Positions 8,879 to 16,782 of a stretch of DNA of 64,000 nucleotides are shown here, in pieces. The position numbers and the translations under genes are program-made. Location of the stretch: NCBI GenBank assembly GCA_963813355.1, contig CAWEYS010000016.1:1-64000 (forward strand). The letters are read 5' to 3'. The first letter of the stretch is position 1; each line of letters starts with the position of its first letter. The stretch is from DATAGF01 sp963813355. Its GTDB lineage: Bacteria > Actinomycetota > Thermoleophilia > Miltoncostaeales > Miltoncostaeaceae. The notes below the pieces were generated by a model. The model had not been told where the DNA came from and did no database searches. It worked only from the letters and a program-made list of their open reading frames with translations.

Positions 8879-10135
8879 CTAGACATAGCCGCGCAGGCGC
8901 ACCGCGCGGGCCACGCGCGCCAGCGCCACCCGGTAGGCCGCCTGGCGCAGGGAGCAGCCGTCGGCGGCGGCCCGCTCGCGCACGTCGCCGTGGGCGCGGA
9001 CGAGCCGGCCCGACAGCTCGGAGTCGACCTGGGACCGCTCCCAGCTGACGTTCTGGGTGTTCTGGATCCACTCCAGGTAGCTCACGACGACCCCGCCGGC
9101 GTTGGCGAGGACGTCGGGCACGACCAGCACGCCGCGCGCGCCGAGGATGCGGTCGGCCTCCGGGGTCGTCGGGCCGTTGGCGGCCTCGACGACCATGCGG
9201 GCGCGCACCGCGCCCGCGTTGCCGGCGTGCAGCACGCCGCCGACCGCCGCCGGCAGCAGGACCTCGCACTCCAGCGCCAGCAGCTCGTCGTTGGCGATCC
9301 GCTCGACGTCCATGCCCTCGTGGCCGACCACGCCGGCCCGGGCCCGGCGAACCAGCTCGCCGGCGTCGAGGCCGGCGGGGTTCCAGACGCCGCCGTCGGC
9401 GTCGCTCACCGCCACGATCCGGCAGCCGAGGCGCGCGAGGGCGGCCGCGGCGTGGCTGCCGACGTTGCCGAAGCCCTGGATCGCGACCCGCGCGCCGCGC
9501 AGCGGCATCCCGATCGCGCCCGCGGCCTCACGGGCGACCACCGCCACGCCCTCGCCCGTCGCCTCCACCCGGCCGACGGTCCCGCCGAGCTCCACCGGCT
9601 TGCCCGTGACGATCGCCGGCGTGTGGCCGTGGAGCCGCCCGTACTCGTCCATCAGCCACGCCATCTCGGCGGGACCCGTGCCCATGTCGGGCGCCATGAT
9701 GTCGCGCATCGGGCCGAGCACCTTCTCCAGCCGGTCCATCACGGCCCGGGTGGCGCGCTGGAGCTCGGCCGGCGAGAGGCCCCTGGGGTCGAGGTCGAGC
9801 CCGCCCTTGGCGCCGCCGAAGGGCAGGCCCGCGAGCGCCGTCTTCCAGGTCATCCCGGCCGCGAGCGCGCGCACGCCGTCCAGGTCGACCGCCGGGTGGT
9901 AGCGCAGGCCCCCCTTGTAGGGCCCGCGGGCGCCGTTGTGCTGCACGCGATAGGCCGTGAGCAGACGGAGACGCCCGTCGTCCAGGCGGAGGGGCACCTG
10001 CGCCGAGATCTCGCGGTAGGGGCGGCTCAGCACGAGCCGGAGGTCGTCGTCGAGGCCGAGCGCGTCGGCGGCCTCGCCGAAGGCGGCCGTGACGGTCTCG
10101 AGCTCGGTGGCGTCGGGGGCGCTGGCGGCGGTCAG
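8879..10135 (-). CDS. gdhA: Glu/Leu/Phe/Val dehydrogenase (glutamate dehydrogenase family)
   Basis: Oxidative deamination of glutamate to 2-oxoglutarate and ammonia, or the reverse, with NAD(P). Visible motifs are the PYKGGLRYHP glutamate-binding segment, the catalytic-Lys region LPFGGAKGG, the Rossmann motif IQGFGNVGSHAA and VEAANGPTTPEAD. A GTG at 10033 would delete the first 34 residues of domain I. No in-frame ATG, GTG or TTG is available upstream. CTG 10135 gives 418 residues, the normal family length, and has GGGGAG five bases upstream. It is divergent from ccdA. Cofactor preference is not assigned. Confidence 0.88.
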   Translation of the reverse strand: MTAASAPDATELETVTAAFGEAADALGLDDDLRLVLSRPYREISAQVPLRLDDGRLRLLTAYRVQHNGARGPYKGGLRYHPAVDLDGVRALAAGMTWKTALAGLPFGGAKGGLDLDPRGLSPAELQRATRAVMDRLEKVLGPMRDIMAPDMGTGPAEMAWLMDEYGRLHGHTPAIVTGKPVELGGTVGRVEATGEGVAVVAREAAGAIGMPLRGARVAIQGFGNVGSHAAAALARLGCRIVAVSDADGGVWNPAGLDAGELVRRARAGVVGHEGMDVERIANDELLALECEVLLPAAVGGVLHAGNAGAVRARMVVEAANGPTTPEADRILGARGVLVVPDVLANAGGVVVSYLEWIQNTQNVSWERSQVDSELSGRLVRAHGDVRERAAADGCSLRQAAYRVALARVARAVRLRGYV

Positions 10136-10194
10136 GGCATCTCCCCGGGACGTGCGGGCCGCGCGATCCTGACAGACGCCCGCCGCCGCGCGGG

Positions 10195-10200
10195 TACCAT
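10195..10200 (+). promoter_or_regulatory. -10 element of a leaderless ccdA transcript
   Basis: TACCAT lies exactly six bases before the GTG start at 10207, leaving no room for a leader or ribosome-binding site. The same spacing occurs before htrA, gpgS and the DUF1116 gene. No clear -35 box is visible. The promoter assignment is inference. Confidence 0.5.
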
Positions 10201-10206
10201 CGACCC

Positions 10207-10923
10207 GTGGACGAGATCTCCGCGCTGAGCTACCCCGTCGCCTTCGCCGCCGGGTTCGTCTCGTTCGCCTCGCCGTGCGTCCTGGCGCTGGTGCCGGGCT
10301 ACCTCTGCTTCATCTCGGGCGTGAGCTTCGACGAGCTCGGGTCGCGTACCCGTGACGTCCTCACGCCCACGATCGCCTTCGTCGTCGGCTTCTCGCTGAT
10401 GTTCACGGCCTTCGGCGCGAGCGCGGGGCTGATCGGCTACTCGCTCACGCAGGACCAGGACACGCTCAACCTGGTGGCCGGGACGCTCCTGATCGCCTTC
10501 GGCCTGGCGATGATCGCCCTGCCGCGCCTCGGGCTGCTGCAGGCCGACCGGCGCCTCCAGACCATGCGCAGGCCCACCACCCTGGTCGGGGCCGGCCTGG
10601 TCGGGGCGGCCTTCGCCGTGGGCTGGACGCCCTGCATCGGCCCCATCCTCGGCAGCATCCTCACCTTCGCCGCGCCCACCGGCTCGCCGGGCCTGGGCGC
10701 CTCGCTGCTGCTGACCTACTCGCTGGGGCTCGGGATCCCGTTCCTGCTGGCGGGGCTCTTCGTCACGCGTACCATGACCGCCTTCCGCTGGGTGCGCGAC
10801 CGCTGGACCCTCGTCAACGCGACCGCGGCGGTGCTCGTCATCGGCGTCGGCGTCCTCGTCGCGACCGGGCGGTTCGAGGTCATCACCCAGCGGCTGGCGG
10901 GGGTGGGGTTCCAGGGCATTTGA
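10207..10923 (+). CDS. ccdA: cytochrome c biogenesis protein CcdA
   Basis: A 238-residue membrane thiol-disulfide carrier with six helices. It passes electrons from cytosolic thioredoxin across the membrane to exported thiol oxidoreductases used in cytochrome c maturation. The paired redox Cys regions are visible: SFASPCVLALVPGYLCF near residue 20 and GWTPCIGPILG near residue 140. It is divergent from the dehydrogenase and followed after 22 bases by the sugar epimerase. No haem-lyase (ResB/ResC) genes are nearby. The start appears leaderless (TACCAT six bases upstream). Confidence 0.92.
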   Translation: MDEISALSYPVAFAAGFVSFASPCVLALVPGYLCFISGVSFDELGSRTRDVLTPTIAFVVGFSLMFTAFGASAGLIGYSLTQDQDTLNLVAGTLLIAFGLAMIALPRLGLLQADRRLQTMRRPTTLVGAGLVGAAFAVGWTPCIGPILGSILTFAAPTGSPGLGASLLLTYSLGLGIPFLLAGLFVTRTMTAFRWVRDRWTLVNATAAVLVIGVGVLVATGRFEVITQRLAGVGFQGI

Positions 10924-10945
10924 CGCGGCGGAGGAGGCGCGGCCG

Positions 10946-12022
10946 GTGAGGATCGTGTCGATCGTGGGCAACCGGCCGCAGTTCGTGAAGGCCGCTCCCC
11001 TGTCGCGGGCCCTGCGCAGACGGGCCGAGGAGGTGCTGGTGCACAGCGGCCAGCACTACGACCCCGAGCTGGCCGACCTCTTCTTCGACGAGCTGGAGAT
11101 CCCGCGCCCGGACCACGCCCTCGGGGTGGGGCCCGGCAGCCCCACGACCCAGCTCGCGGTGATGCTGCAGCGGCTCGAGCCCCTGCTGGACGCCGAGGCG
11201 CCGGACCTCGTGATGGTCTACGGCGACACGACCACGACGCTCGCGGGGGCGCTGGCCGCCGCCAAGGCCGGCCTGCCGCTGGGCCACGTGGAGGCCGGGC
11301 TGCGCTCCTTCGACCGCTCCATGCCGGAGGAGCAGAACCGGCTCGTGGCCGACCATCTCTCGGCGCTCCTCTTCTGCCCGACCGACGCCGCCGTGGCGAA
11401 CCTCGCGGCGGAGGGGATCGCCGAGGGGGTCGTCCAGGTGGGCGACGTCATGCTGGACGCCAGCCGCCTCTTCGCCCCCGCGGCCGCCGCCCGCCCGGGG
11501 CCGGCGGCCCTGGGCCTGGAGCCAGGGGGCTACCTGCTCGTGACCGTGCACCGCGCCGCGGCCACCGACACGCCGGAGGCCCTCGAGGCGCTCGTCGCCC
11601 TGCTGACCTCGATCGGCGAGCCGATGGCCTTCCCGGTCCACCCCCGCACCCGCCACCGCCTGGAGGCGGCCGGCATGTGGGACCGCCTCGCCGCGCACGG
11701 GCCGCTGCGCCTGACCCCGCCGGTCGGCTACCTCGACTTCACGGCGCTCCTCGTGGGGGCGCGCGCGGTCATGACCGACTCGGGCGGCGTGCAGAAGGAG
11801 GCCTACTTCCACGGGGTCCCGTGCCTCACGCTGCGCGAGACCACCGAGTGGGTCGAGACCGTCGAGGGCGGGTTCAACCGCCTGGTCGGCATGGACCCCG
11901 CCCGTGCGCGGGCCGCCCTGGCGGACCTGGCGATGCCGGCGGAGCGGCCCCCGTACTACGGCGACGGGGCGGCCGCCGAGCGGATCGCCGACGCCGTCGT
12001 CGAGTGGGGCGCCCGTCGCTAG
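10946..12022 (+). CDS. wecB: non-hydrolysing UDP-GlcNAc 2-epimerase (WecB/WbpI type)
   Basis: A 358-residue GT-B-fold epimerase opening with the family signature VGNRPQFVKAAPLSRALR. It also shows HSGQHYDPELADLFF, GDTTTTLAGALAA, HVEAGLRSFDRSMPEEQNR and the late DSGGVQKEAYFHGVPC. It inverts C2 of UDP-GlcNAc or of a UDP-uronate derivative. The gene set beginning at 13298 (6-dehydrogenase, Gfo/Idh, acetyltransferase) suggests it could act as WbpI, making a UDP-ManNAc(3NAc)A-type precursor. The gene ends overlapping the convergent gene by four bases. GTG start. Confidence 0.9.
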   Translation: MRIVSIVGNRPQFVKAAPLSRALRRRAEEVLVHSGQHYDPELADLFFDELEIPRPDHALGVGPGSPTTQLAVMLQRLEPLLDAEAPDLVMVYGDTTTTLAGALAAAKAGLPLGHVEAGLRSFDRSMPEEQNRLVADHLSALLFCPTDAAVANLAAEGIAEGVVQVGDVMLDASRLFAPAAAARPGPAALGLEPGGYLLVTVHRAAATDTPEALEALVALLTSIGEPMAFPVHPRTRHRLEAAGMWDRLAAHGPLRLTPPVGYLDFTALLVGARAVMTDSGGVQKEAYFHGVPCLTLRETTEWVETVEGGFNRLVGMDPARARAALADLAMPAERPPYYGDGAAAERIADAVVEWGARR

Positions 12023-12594
12023 GCGACCCTGACGGCGATGCCCGGGTAGTCGGTCACCAGCCCGTGGCCGTCGAAGACGAGCACGGCGGCGAAGCCGACG
12101 CCGGGGGACGCGTAGTCGTAGCGCGCCCGGCCGCCCTCGTCGTCGACGCGGGCGTAGGTCTGCTCGAGCCGCTCGACGGCGAGGCCGGGGGCGCGCACCC
12201 AGGCCGCGGGCGCCTCGGCCCGGTCGCCGACGCCCAGCGCCAGCCGGCGCACGGGGAACGCGTTGGTGAACGCCGACGCCTCGAGGTCGACGTCGAGGCA
12301 CCCCTCGAGGTGCGGCGCGGGGGCGCCGTCGACGAGCCACGCGCCGCGGCCGTCGCCCTCGACGGCCACCTCGTGCGAGCCGCCGGCGTGGCGGCACTCC
12401 ACCCGCGCCTCGCGGGTGCGGCCCTGGTCGTCGAGCGCGATCGCGTAGCGCGCGCCCCACGCGCGCCCGTCCTCGACGGCGGCCGTCCACCCCTCCAGCC
12501 GCCACCCGCCGACGGTCCGCACGGGGAAGAGCGCCTCGAAGCCCTCGCGCGCGCCGAGGTGGCGCCACGTCGCCGTGGCGGGGAACGCGTCCAT
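12019..12594 (-). CDS. putative glycolipid-binding domain protein
   Basis: A 191-residue protein matching the single-domain Glycolipid_bind (DUF1089-like) family. It opens with TATWRHLGAREGFEALF, followed by alternating beta strands and the family pattern LEGCLDVDLEASAFTNAFPVRRL. Members fold into a beta-barrel-like sandwich and are thought to bind glycolipid, but biological roles are unproven. The ATG at 12594 overlaps the stop of the upstream membrane protein (TGATG), so they are co-translated. Confidence 0.75.
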   Translation of the reverse strand: MDAFPATATWRHLGAREGFEALFPVRTVGGWRLEGWTAAVEDGRAWGARYAIALDDQGRTREARVECRHAGGSHEVAVEGDGRGAWLVDGAPAPHLEGCLDVDLEASAFTNAFPVRRLALGVGDRAEAPAAWVRAPGLAVERLEQTYARVDDEGGRARYDYASPGVGFAAVLVFDGHGLVTDYPGIAVRVA

Positions 12595-13205
12595 CAGATC
12601 TCCAGGTCGAAGGGGCTCGGCTCGTAGGCGCCCTCGCCCTCGCGGCCGGGGCGGGGCGCCTCGTAGACCTCGCGGATGCCCAGCTTGGGGGTCAGCGCGT
12701 CCGCGCGGACGAGGACGTAGATGCGGGTCTCGCGCTCGCGCTCGGCCGCGTCCCAGAAGCCGGCCTCGCGCCAGTCGGCGACGCCCAGCGCCAGCAGCAG
12801 CCCCGCGATCAGCCCCGCCAGCACCCCCCCGCTGTCGGTGAAGCGCTCGAAGATGAGCAGGGCGATGATGCCCGTGAGCACGATCCCGGCCAGCCGCAGG
12901 CGCCGCTCGCGCGAGCTCGCCGGGGTCTCGTGCACCGACGCCCGCGGCGGGGGGGTCGAGCGGCTCACGGCCTCGCGGATGCGACGGACGCTGCCGTGGG
13001 TCGCGAAGGCGAACGTCGGCACGGCGACCACCGCGAACGCCAGGACCGTTCGCGTCACCTCGATGGTCTCGCCGACCAGCCAGGCCGCGCCCCAGTAGAG
13101 CCCGACCACGATCGCCGTCGCGACGGCCGACTGGCCGCGCCAGCGCGCCTCGTCCGCGACGCGCACCAGGCGCGGGAGCCCGGCGAGTGCCGACTCCGGC
13201 CTCAG
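12594..13205 (-). CDS. four-helix membrane protein of unknown function
   Basis: A 203-residue protein with two pairs of hydrophobic helices (near SAVATAIVVGLYWGAAWLVG and LAGIVLTGIIALLIFE) and charged linkers. No family is recognised. The only standard in-frame starts are GTGs far upstream, the first at 13313. That start would encode an atypical N-terminal tail overlapping the divergent promoter region. CTG 13205 is preceded by AAGGAAGG four bases upstream and is preferred. It is co-translated with the glycolipid-binding protein and divergent from the nucleotide-sugar dehydrogenase. Confidence 0.6.
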   Translation of the reverse strand: MRPESALAGLPRLVRVADEARWRGQSAVATAIVVGLYWGAAWLVGETIEVTRTVLAFAVVAVPTFAFATHGSVRRIREAVSRSTPPPRASVHETPASSRERRLRLAGIVLTGIIALLIFERFTDSGGVLAGLIAGLLLALGVADWREAGFWDAAERERETRIYVLVRADALTPKLGIREVYEAPRPGREGEGAYEPSPFDLEI

Positions 13206-13297
13206 GGGACCTTCCTTTCGGTGAGTGTCGCCAACGACTAGGATAACCGGCCGTTGGCGACCCGAATCCACCACCTGGCGACCCGATCGCCCCTCCG

Positions 13298-14566
13298 CTG
13301 AGCGGCGACGCACCCCGGGTCGGGGTGGTCGGGCTCGGCTACGTCGGCCTGCCGCTCGCGGTGACCTTCGGCGAGGCCGGGGTCCCGGTCCTCGGGCTGG
13401 ACGCGGTCCAGGCGAAGGTCAACCGGGTCAACGCGGGCGAGTCCTACATCGAGGACGTCGCCTCGGACCGGCTCGCCCCGCTGGTGCGCGAGGGCACGGT
13501 GCGCGCGACGACGTCCTGGGACGCGCTGCGCGCGGTCAACGCCATCCTGATCTGCCTGCCGACACCCCTCACCGAGCACCGCGAGCCCGACCTGTCGGCC
13601 GTGCTGGGCGCGGCCGAGAGCCTGTCGCAACGCCTGCGCCCCGGCCACCTGGTCGTGCTCGAGAGCACCACCTATCCGGGCACGACCCGCGAGGAGGTCG
13701 CGCCGGTGCTCGAGCGCTCCGGGCTGCGGGCCGGGCGCGACTTCCACCTCGCCTTCTCGCCCGAGCGCGTCAACCCGGGTCGGGTCGACTGGACCACCGC
13801 CACCACGCCGAAGGTCATCGGGGGCCTGACGCCGGCGTGCACGCGCCGGGCCATGGAGGTCTACGGGCTCGCCTGCGAGACGTTGGTGCCGGTCGGCAGC
13901 CCCGAGGTGGCCGAGCTGACCAAGCTGCTGGAGAACATCTTCCGCAGCGTGAACATCGCCCTGGTGAACGAGCTGGCGATGCTCTGCGACCGCATGGGGA
14001 TCGACGTCTGGGACGTGATCGAGGCCGCGGCGACCAAGCCCTTCGGCTTCATGCCGTTCCGGCCCGGGCCGGGCCTGGGCGGGCACTGCATCCCGATCGA
14101 CCCCTTCTACCTCACCTGGAAGGCCCGCGAGTTCGACCTCCACACCGAGTTCATCGAGCTGGCCGGGAAGGTCAACTCGCAGATGCCCCAGTTCTGCGTC
14201 GCGAAGGTCGCCCGGGCGCTCAACAGCCAGCGCAAGGCGCTGAACGGCAGCCGCGTCCTGGTGGCGGGCGTGGCCTACAAGGCGAACGTCAACGACACGC
14301 GCGAGAGCCCGGCGCTGAAGGTGATCGAGCTGCTGCGCGCCGACGGCGCGCTGGTCGAGTACCACGACCCCCACGTCGCCGCGCTGCCGCAGCAGGGCCT
14401 GGAGAGCGTGCCGCTCGACGCCGAGACGATCGACGCCTACGACGTGGTGGTGGTGGTGACGGCCCACGAGGCGGTCGACTGGGAGATGGTCGGCCGCGAC
14501 GCGGCGCTCGTCGTCAACCTGCGCAACGTGGTCCCGGGGGCCAACGGGAAGGTGTGGAGGCTGTGA
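13298..14566 (+). CDS. nucleotide-sugar 6-dehydrogenase (UDP-GlcNAc/UDP-ManNAc type)
   Basis: Oxidises C6 of a UDP-sugar twice to the uronate with two NAD+. Domains in order: Rossmann NAD domain (VGLGYVGLPLA), middle domain with FSPERVNPG and the helix ELTKLLENIFRSVNIALVNE, catalytic Cys in GPGLGGHCIPIDPFYL, and C-terminal domain starting VAGVAYKANVNDTRESPALKV. This is WecC/WbpA-like rather than UDP-glucose dehydrogenase. A GTG at 13325 would cut the first beta strand. The only other usable in-frame start after the stop at 13244 is CTG 13298 (422 residues), which is chosen. It overlaps the next gene as GTGA. Confidence 0.88.
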   Translation: MSGDAPRVGVVGLGYVGLPLAVTFGEAGVPVLGLDAVQAKVNRVNAGESYIEDVASDRLAPLVREGTVRATTSWDALRAVNAILICLPTPLTEHREPDLSAVLGAAESLSQRLRPGHLVVLESTTYPGTTREEVAPVLERSGLRAGRDFHLAFSPERVNPGRVDWTTATTPKVIGGLTPACTRRAMEVYGLACETLVPVGSPEVAELTKLLENIFRSVNIALVNELAMLCDRMGIDVWDVIEAAATKPFGFMPFRPGPGLGGHCIPIDPFYLTWKAREFDLHTEFIELAGKVNSQMPQFCVAKVARALNSQRKALNGSRVLVAGVAYKANVNDTRESPALKVIELLRADGALVEYHDPHVAALPQQGLESVPLDAETIDAYDVVVVVTAHEAVDWEMVGRDAALVVNLRNVVPGANGKVWRL

Positions 14567-15582
14567 CGATCTCCGTCGGCGTGGTCGGCATGAACTACTG
14601 GGGGCCGAACCTGGCGCGCAACTTCGCCCGCATCGAGGGGTGCCGCCTGGCGTGGGTGTGCGACCGCGACGAGGCGGTGCTCGACCGCCACCGCTCGGCC
14701 TACCCCGACAGCCGCTTCACCTCGCGCTACGAGGACCTGCTCGAGGACGCCTCGCTGGACGCGGTGGTCATCGCGACGCCCGTGCCCACCCACGCGCCGC
14801 TGGCGCGGCTGGCCCTGGAGGCCGGGCTGGACGCCTTCGTCGAGAAGCCCCTCGCGCTGACGGCCCGCGAGGCGAACGACCTGGTCGCCGTGGCCGACGA
14901 GGGCGAGCGGGTGCTGATGGTCGACCACCTGCTGATCTACCACCCCGCCGTGCAGGCGGTGAAGGGGATCGTCAACGAGGGGCGGCTGGGGCAGGTCTTC
15001 TACCTCTACGGCAACCGGGTGAACCTCGGGATCGTGCGAGCCGACGAGAACGCCCTCTGGAGCCTGGGGCCCCACGACATCTCGGTGATGCTCCACCTGG
15101 TCGGCGAGCGCCCCCTCGAGGTCTCGGCGAGCGGCGAGAGCTACCTCCAGCCGGGGGTGGAGGACGTGGTGTTCGGGCGCATCCGGTTCCCGTCGGGGAT
15201 CCTGGGTCACCTGCACCTGAGCTGGCTCGACCCGCACAAGATGCGCAAGATGACCGTGATCGGGTCCGAGCGGATGGTGGTGTTCGACGACATGGAGACC
15301 GAGCGCAAGGTGACGATCTACGACAAGGGGCCGATCCCCCGCACCGAGACCTACGGCGAGTACATCCAGGTGCGGTCCGGCGACATCCACATCCCGAAGG
15401 TGCCCGCCACCGAGCCGCTGCGGGTCGTGTGCGAGCGCTTCGCCCAGGCCGTGCGCGACCGGCGCCCGACCCCGTCGGACGGCCGCGCCGGCGCGGTGGT
15501 GGTGGAGGTGCTCGAGGCCATGAGCGCGTCGCTGGCGTCGTCGGGCGAGCCCGTGCGGCTCGCCGAGGCCACCCCGGCATGA
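14563..15582 (+). CDS. Gfo/Idh/MocA-family dehydrogenase (WbpB/WlbA-like)
   Basis: A 339-residue NAD(P)-dependent sugar dehydrogenase. The N-terminal Rossmann domain begins VGVVGMNYWGPNLARNF. The EKPLALT motif carries the conserved Lys (near residue 95). The C-terminal substrate domain contains SLGPHDISVMLHL with the family His. In the UDP-2,3-diacetamido-uronate pathway this enzyme oxidises C3 before transamination, and its neighbours fit that role. Start GTG overlaps the previous stop (GTGA) and its stop overlaps the next start (ATGA), giving one tightly coupled operon. Confidence 0.85.
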   Translation: MTISVGVVGMNYWGPNLARNFARIEGCRLAWVCDRDEAVLDRHRSAYPDSRFTSRYEDLLEDASLDAVVIATPVPTHAPLARLALEAGLDAFVEKPLALTAREANDLVAVADEGERVLMVDHLLIYHPAVQAVKGIVNEGRLGQVFYLYGNRVNLGIVRADENALWSLGPHDISVMLHLVGERPLEVSASGESYLQPGVEDVVFGRIRFPSGILGHLHLSWLDPHKMRKMTVIGSERMVVFDDMETERKVTIYDKGPIPRTETYGEYIQVRSGDIHIPKVPATEPLRVVCERFAQAVRDRRPTPSDGRAGAVVVEVLEAMSASLASSGEPVRLAEATPA

Positions 15583-16280
15583 GCCGCGAGAACCTGGTCC
15601 TCGGCGAGGGCGTGGTGATCGGCGAGGACGTCGAGATCGGGGCCAACGTGGTCATCCACGACGGCACGCGCATCGGCGACCGGGTCGTGATCCAGGACAA
15701 CGTCGTGCTGGGCAAGCAGCCCAAGCTGTCCTCGCGCTCCACCAGCCGGCGCGAGCCCCTCCCGCCGCTCGAGATCGGCGACGGGGCGGCCGTCTGCAGC
15801 GGCGCGCTGGTCTACGCGGGCACCACCCTCGGCCCGAACGCGATCGTCGGCGACCTGGCGTCGGTGCGCGAGCGCTGCACGATCGGCGAGGGCGTGGTCA
15901 TCGGCCGCGGCGTCTGCGTCGAGAACGACGTTCCCATCGGCGCCTTCACGAAGATCCAGTCGAACTCGTACATCACCGCCTACTCCGAGCTCGAGGAGCA
16001 CGTGTTCATCGCGCCCTGCGTGACCACGACCAACGACAACCTCATGGGCCGCACCGAGGCGCGCCACGGCCAGATCAAGGGAGCGGTGATCCGCCGCGGC
16101 GCCCGCGTCGGCGGGGGGGTCGTGATCCTCCCGGGCATCGAGATCGGCGCCGAGGCGTTCGTGGCCGCGGGGGCGCTGGTGACCCGCGACGTGCCCCCCG
16201 CCAAGCTCGTGGCCGGGCTGCCGGCGCACGTCTGGCGCGACGTGCCGGCCGAGGAGATGGTGGACGCCGACGGGGCGTAG
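15579..16280 (+). CDS. left-handed beta-helix N-acetyltransferase (WbpD/WlbB-like)
   Basis: A 233-residue hexapeptide-repeat transferase. Imperfect [LIV]-G-x-x-x-x repeats run from residue 6 to about 195, and the GKQPKLSSRST segment matches WbpD-type N-acetyltransferases. In that pathway it acetylates the 3-amino group of UDP-GlcNAc(3NH2)A using acetyl-CoA. The aminotransferase step (WbpE) that would make its substrate is not encoded nearby. ATG start overlapping the previous stop as ATGA. Confidence 0.85.
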   Translation: MSRENLVLGEGVVIGEDVEIGANVVIHDGTRIGDRVVIQDNVVLGKQPKLSSRSTSRREPLPPLEIGDGAAVCSGALVYAGTTLGPNAIVGDLASVRERCTIGEGVVIGRGVCVENDVPIGAFTKIQSNSYITAYSELEEHVFIAPCVTTTNDNLMGRTEARHGQIKGAVIRRGARVGGGVVILPGIEIGAEAFVAAGALVTRDVPPAKLVAGLPAHVWRDVPAEEMVDADGA

Positions 16281-16323
16281 GCCCGCGACGCGCCGGCTGG
16301 CCGCGCCCGACGGCGAGGTCGTC

Positions 16324-16782
16324 GTGCGCGACGCCAGCGTCCCGGGCTCCCGCCGCCTCGAGCTGGAGCTGCCCGACGGGGCGCGGGTGCGCGTGGCCGA
16401 GGTCCACCAGGGCTGGGCGGCGACCGACGACCCGGCCGACGGCGACCCGGTCTGGCCGGCCCTCGGCGCCGCGGTGGAGGCCCTCAGCGGCCGGCGACGC
16501 GACGCGGAGGACTGGATCGCGGTCCTCGAGGAGTTCGCCACCGCCCTCGGCCGGACGCCGGCCGCGCCCCTGCCCCCCGAGGAGGAGGCACGCCTGGCCG
16601 GCCTGCCGCGGCGGTGCCCCGGCGTCCGCGTCAACGGCCCGCGCGCCCACGACTCGGGCGGCTGGTACGTCTTCGTCGGCGGCCTGCCCGGCGGCGCCTG
16701 GGTCATGGAGTTCGGCGAGACGCCGCTGGCCGCCGCACGCGCCGCCCTGGCGCGCGCCGAGGCCCTGCTGGACGAGCGCTAG
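16324..16782 (+). CDS. uncharacterised 152-residue protein
   Basis: No family recognised. The product begins with a beta-rich stretch, then a helical DWIAVLEEFATALGR segment, and ends with a compact alpha/beta part (SGGWYVFVGGLPGGAWVMEFGE) and an Ala-rich helix. The start is uncertain. GTG 16324 is used, but the frame stays open to the previous stop codon and a CTG at 16297 would add nine residues. It follows the sugar operon by about 40 bases and converges on the SpoIVB-like gene. Confidence 0.55.
   Translation: MRDASVPGSRRLELELPDGARVRVAEVHQGWAATDDPADGDPVWPALGAAVEALSGRRRDAEDWIAVLEEFATALGRTPAAPLPPEEEARLAGLPRRCPGVRVNGPRAHDSGGWYVFVGGLPGGAWVMEFGETPLAAARAALARAEALLDER

Noticed and set aside
7466..10228. 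A 920-codon open frame on the + strand
   Set aside because: Antisense to the flavin oxidase and the dehydrogenase, both with clear catalytic motifs. The translated product is low-complexity.
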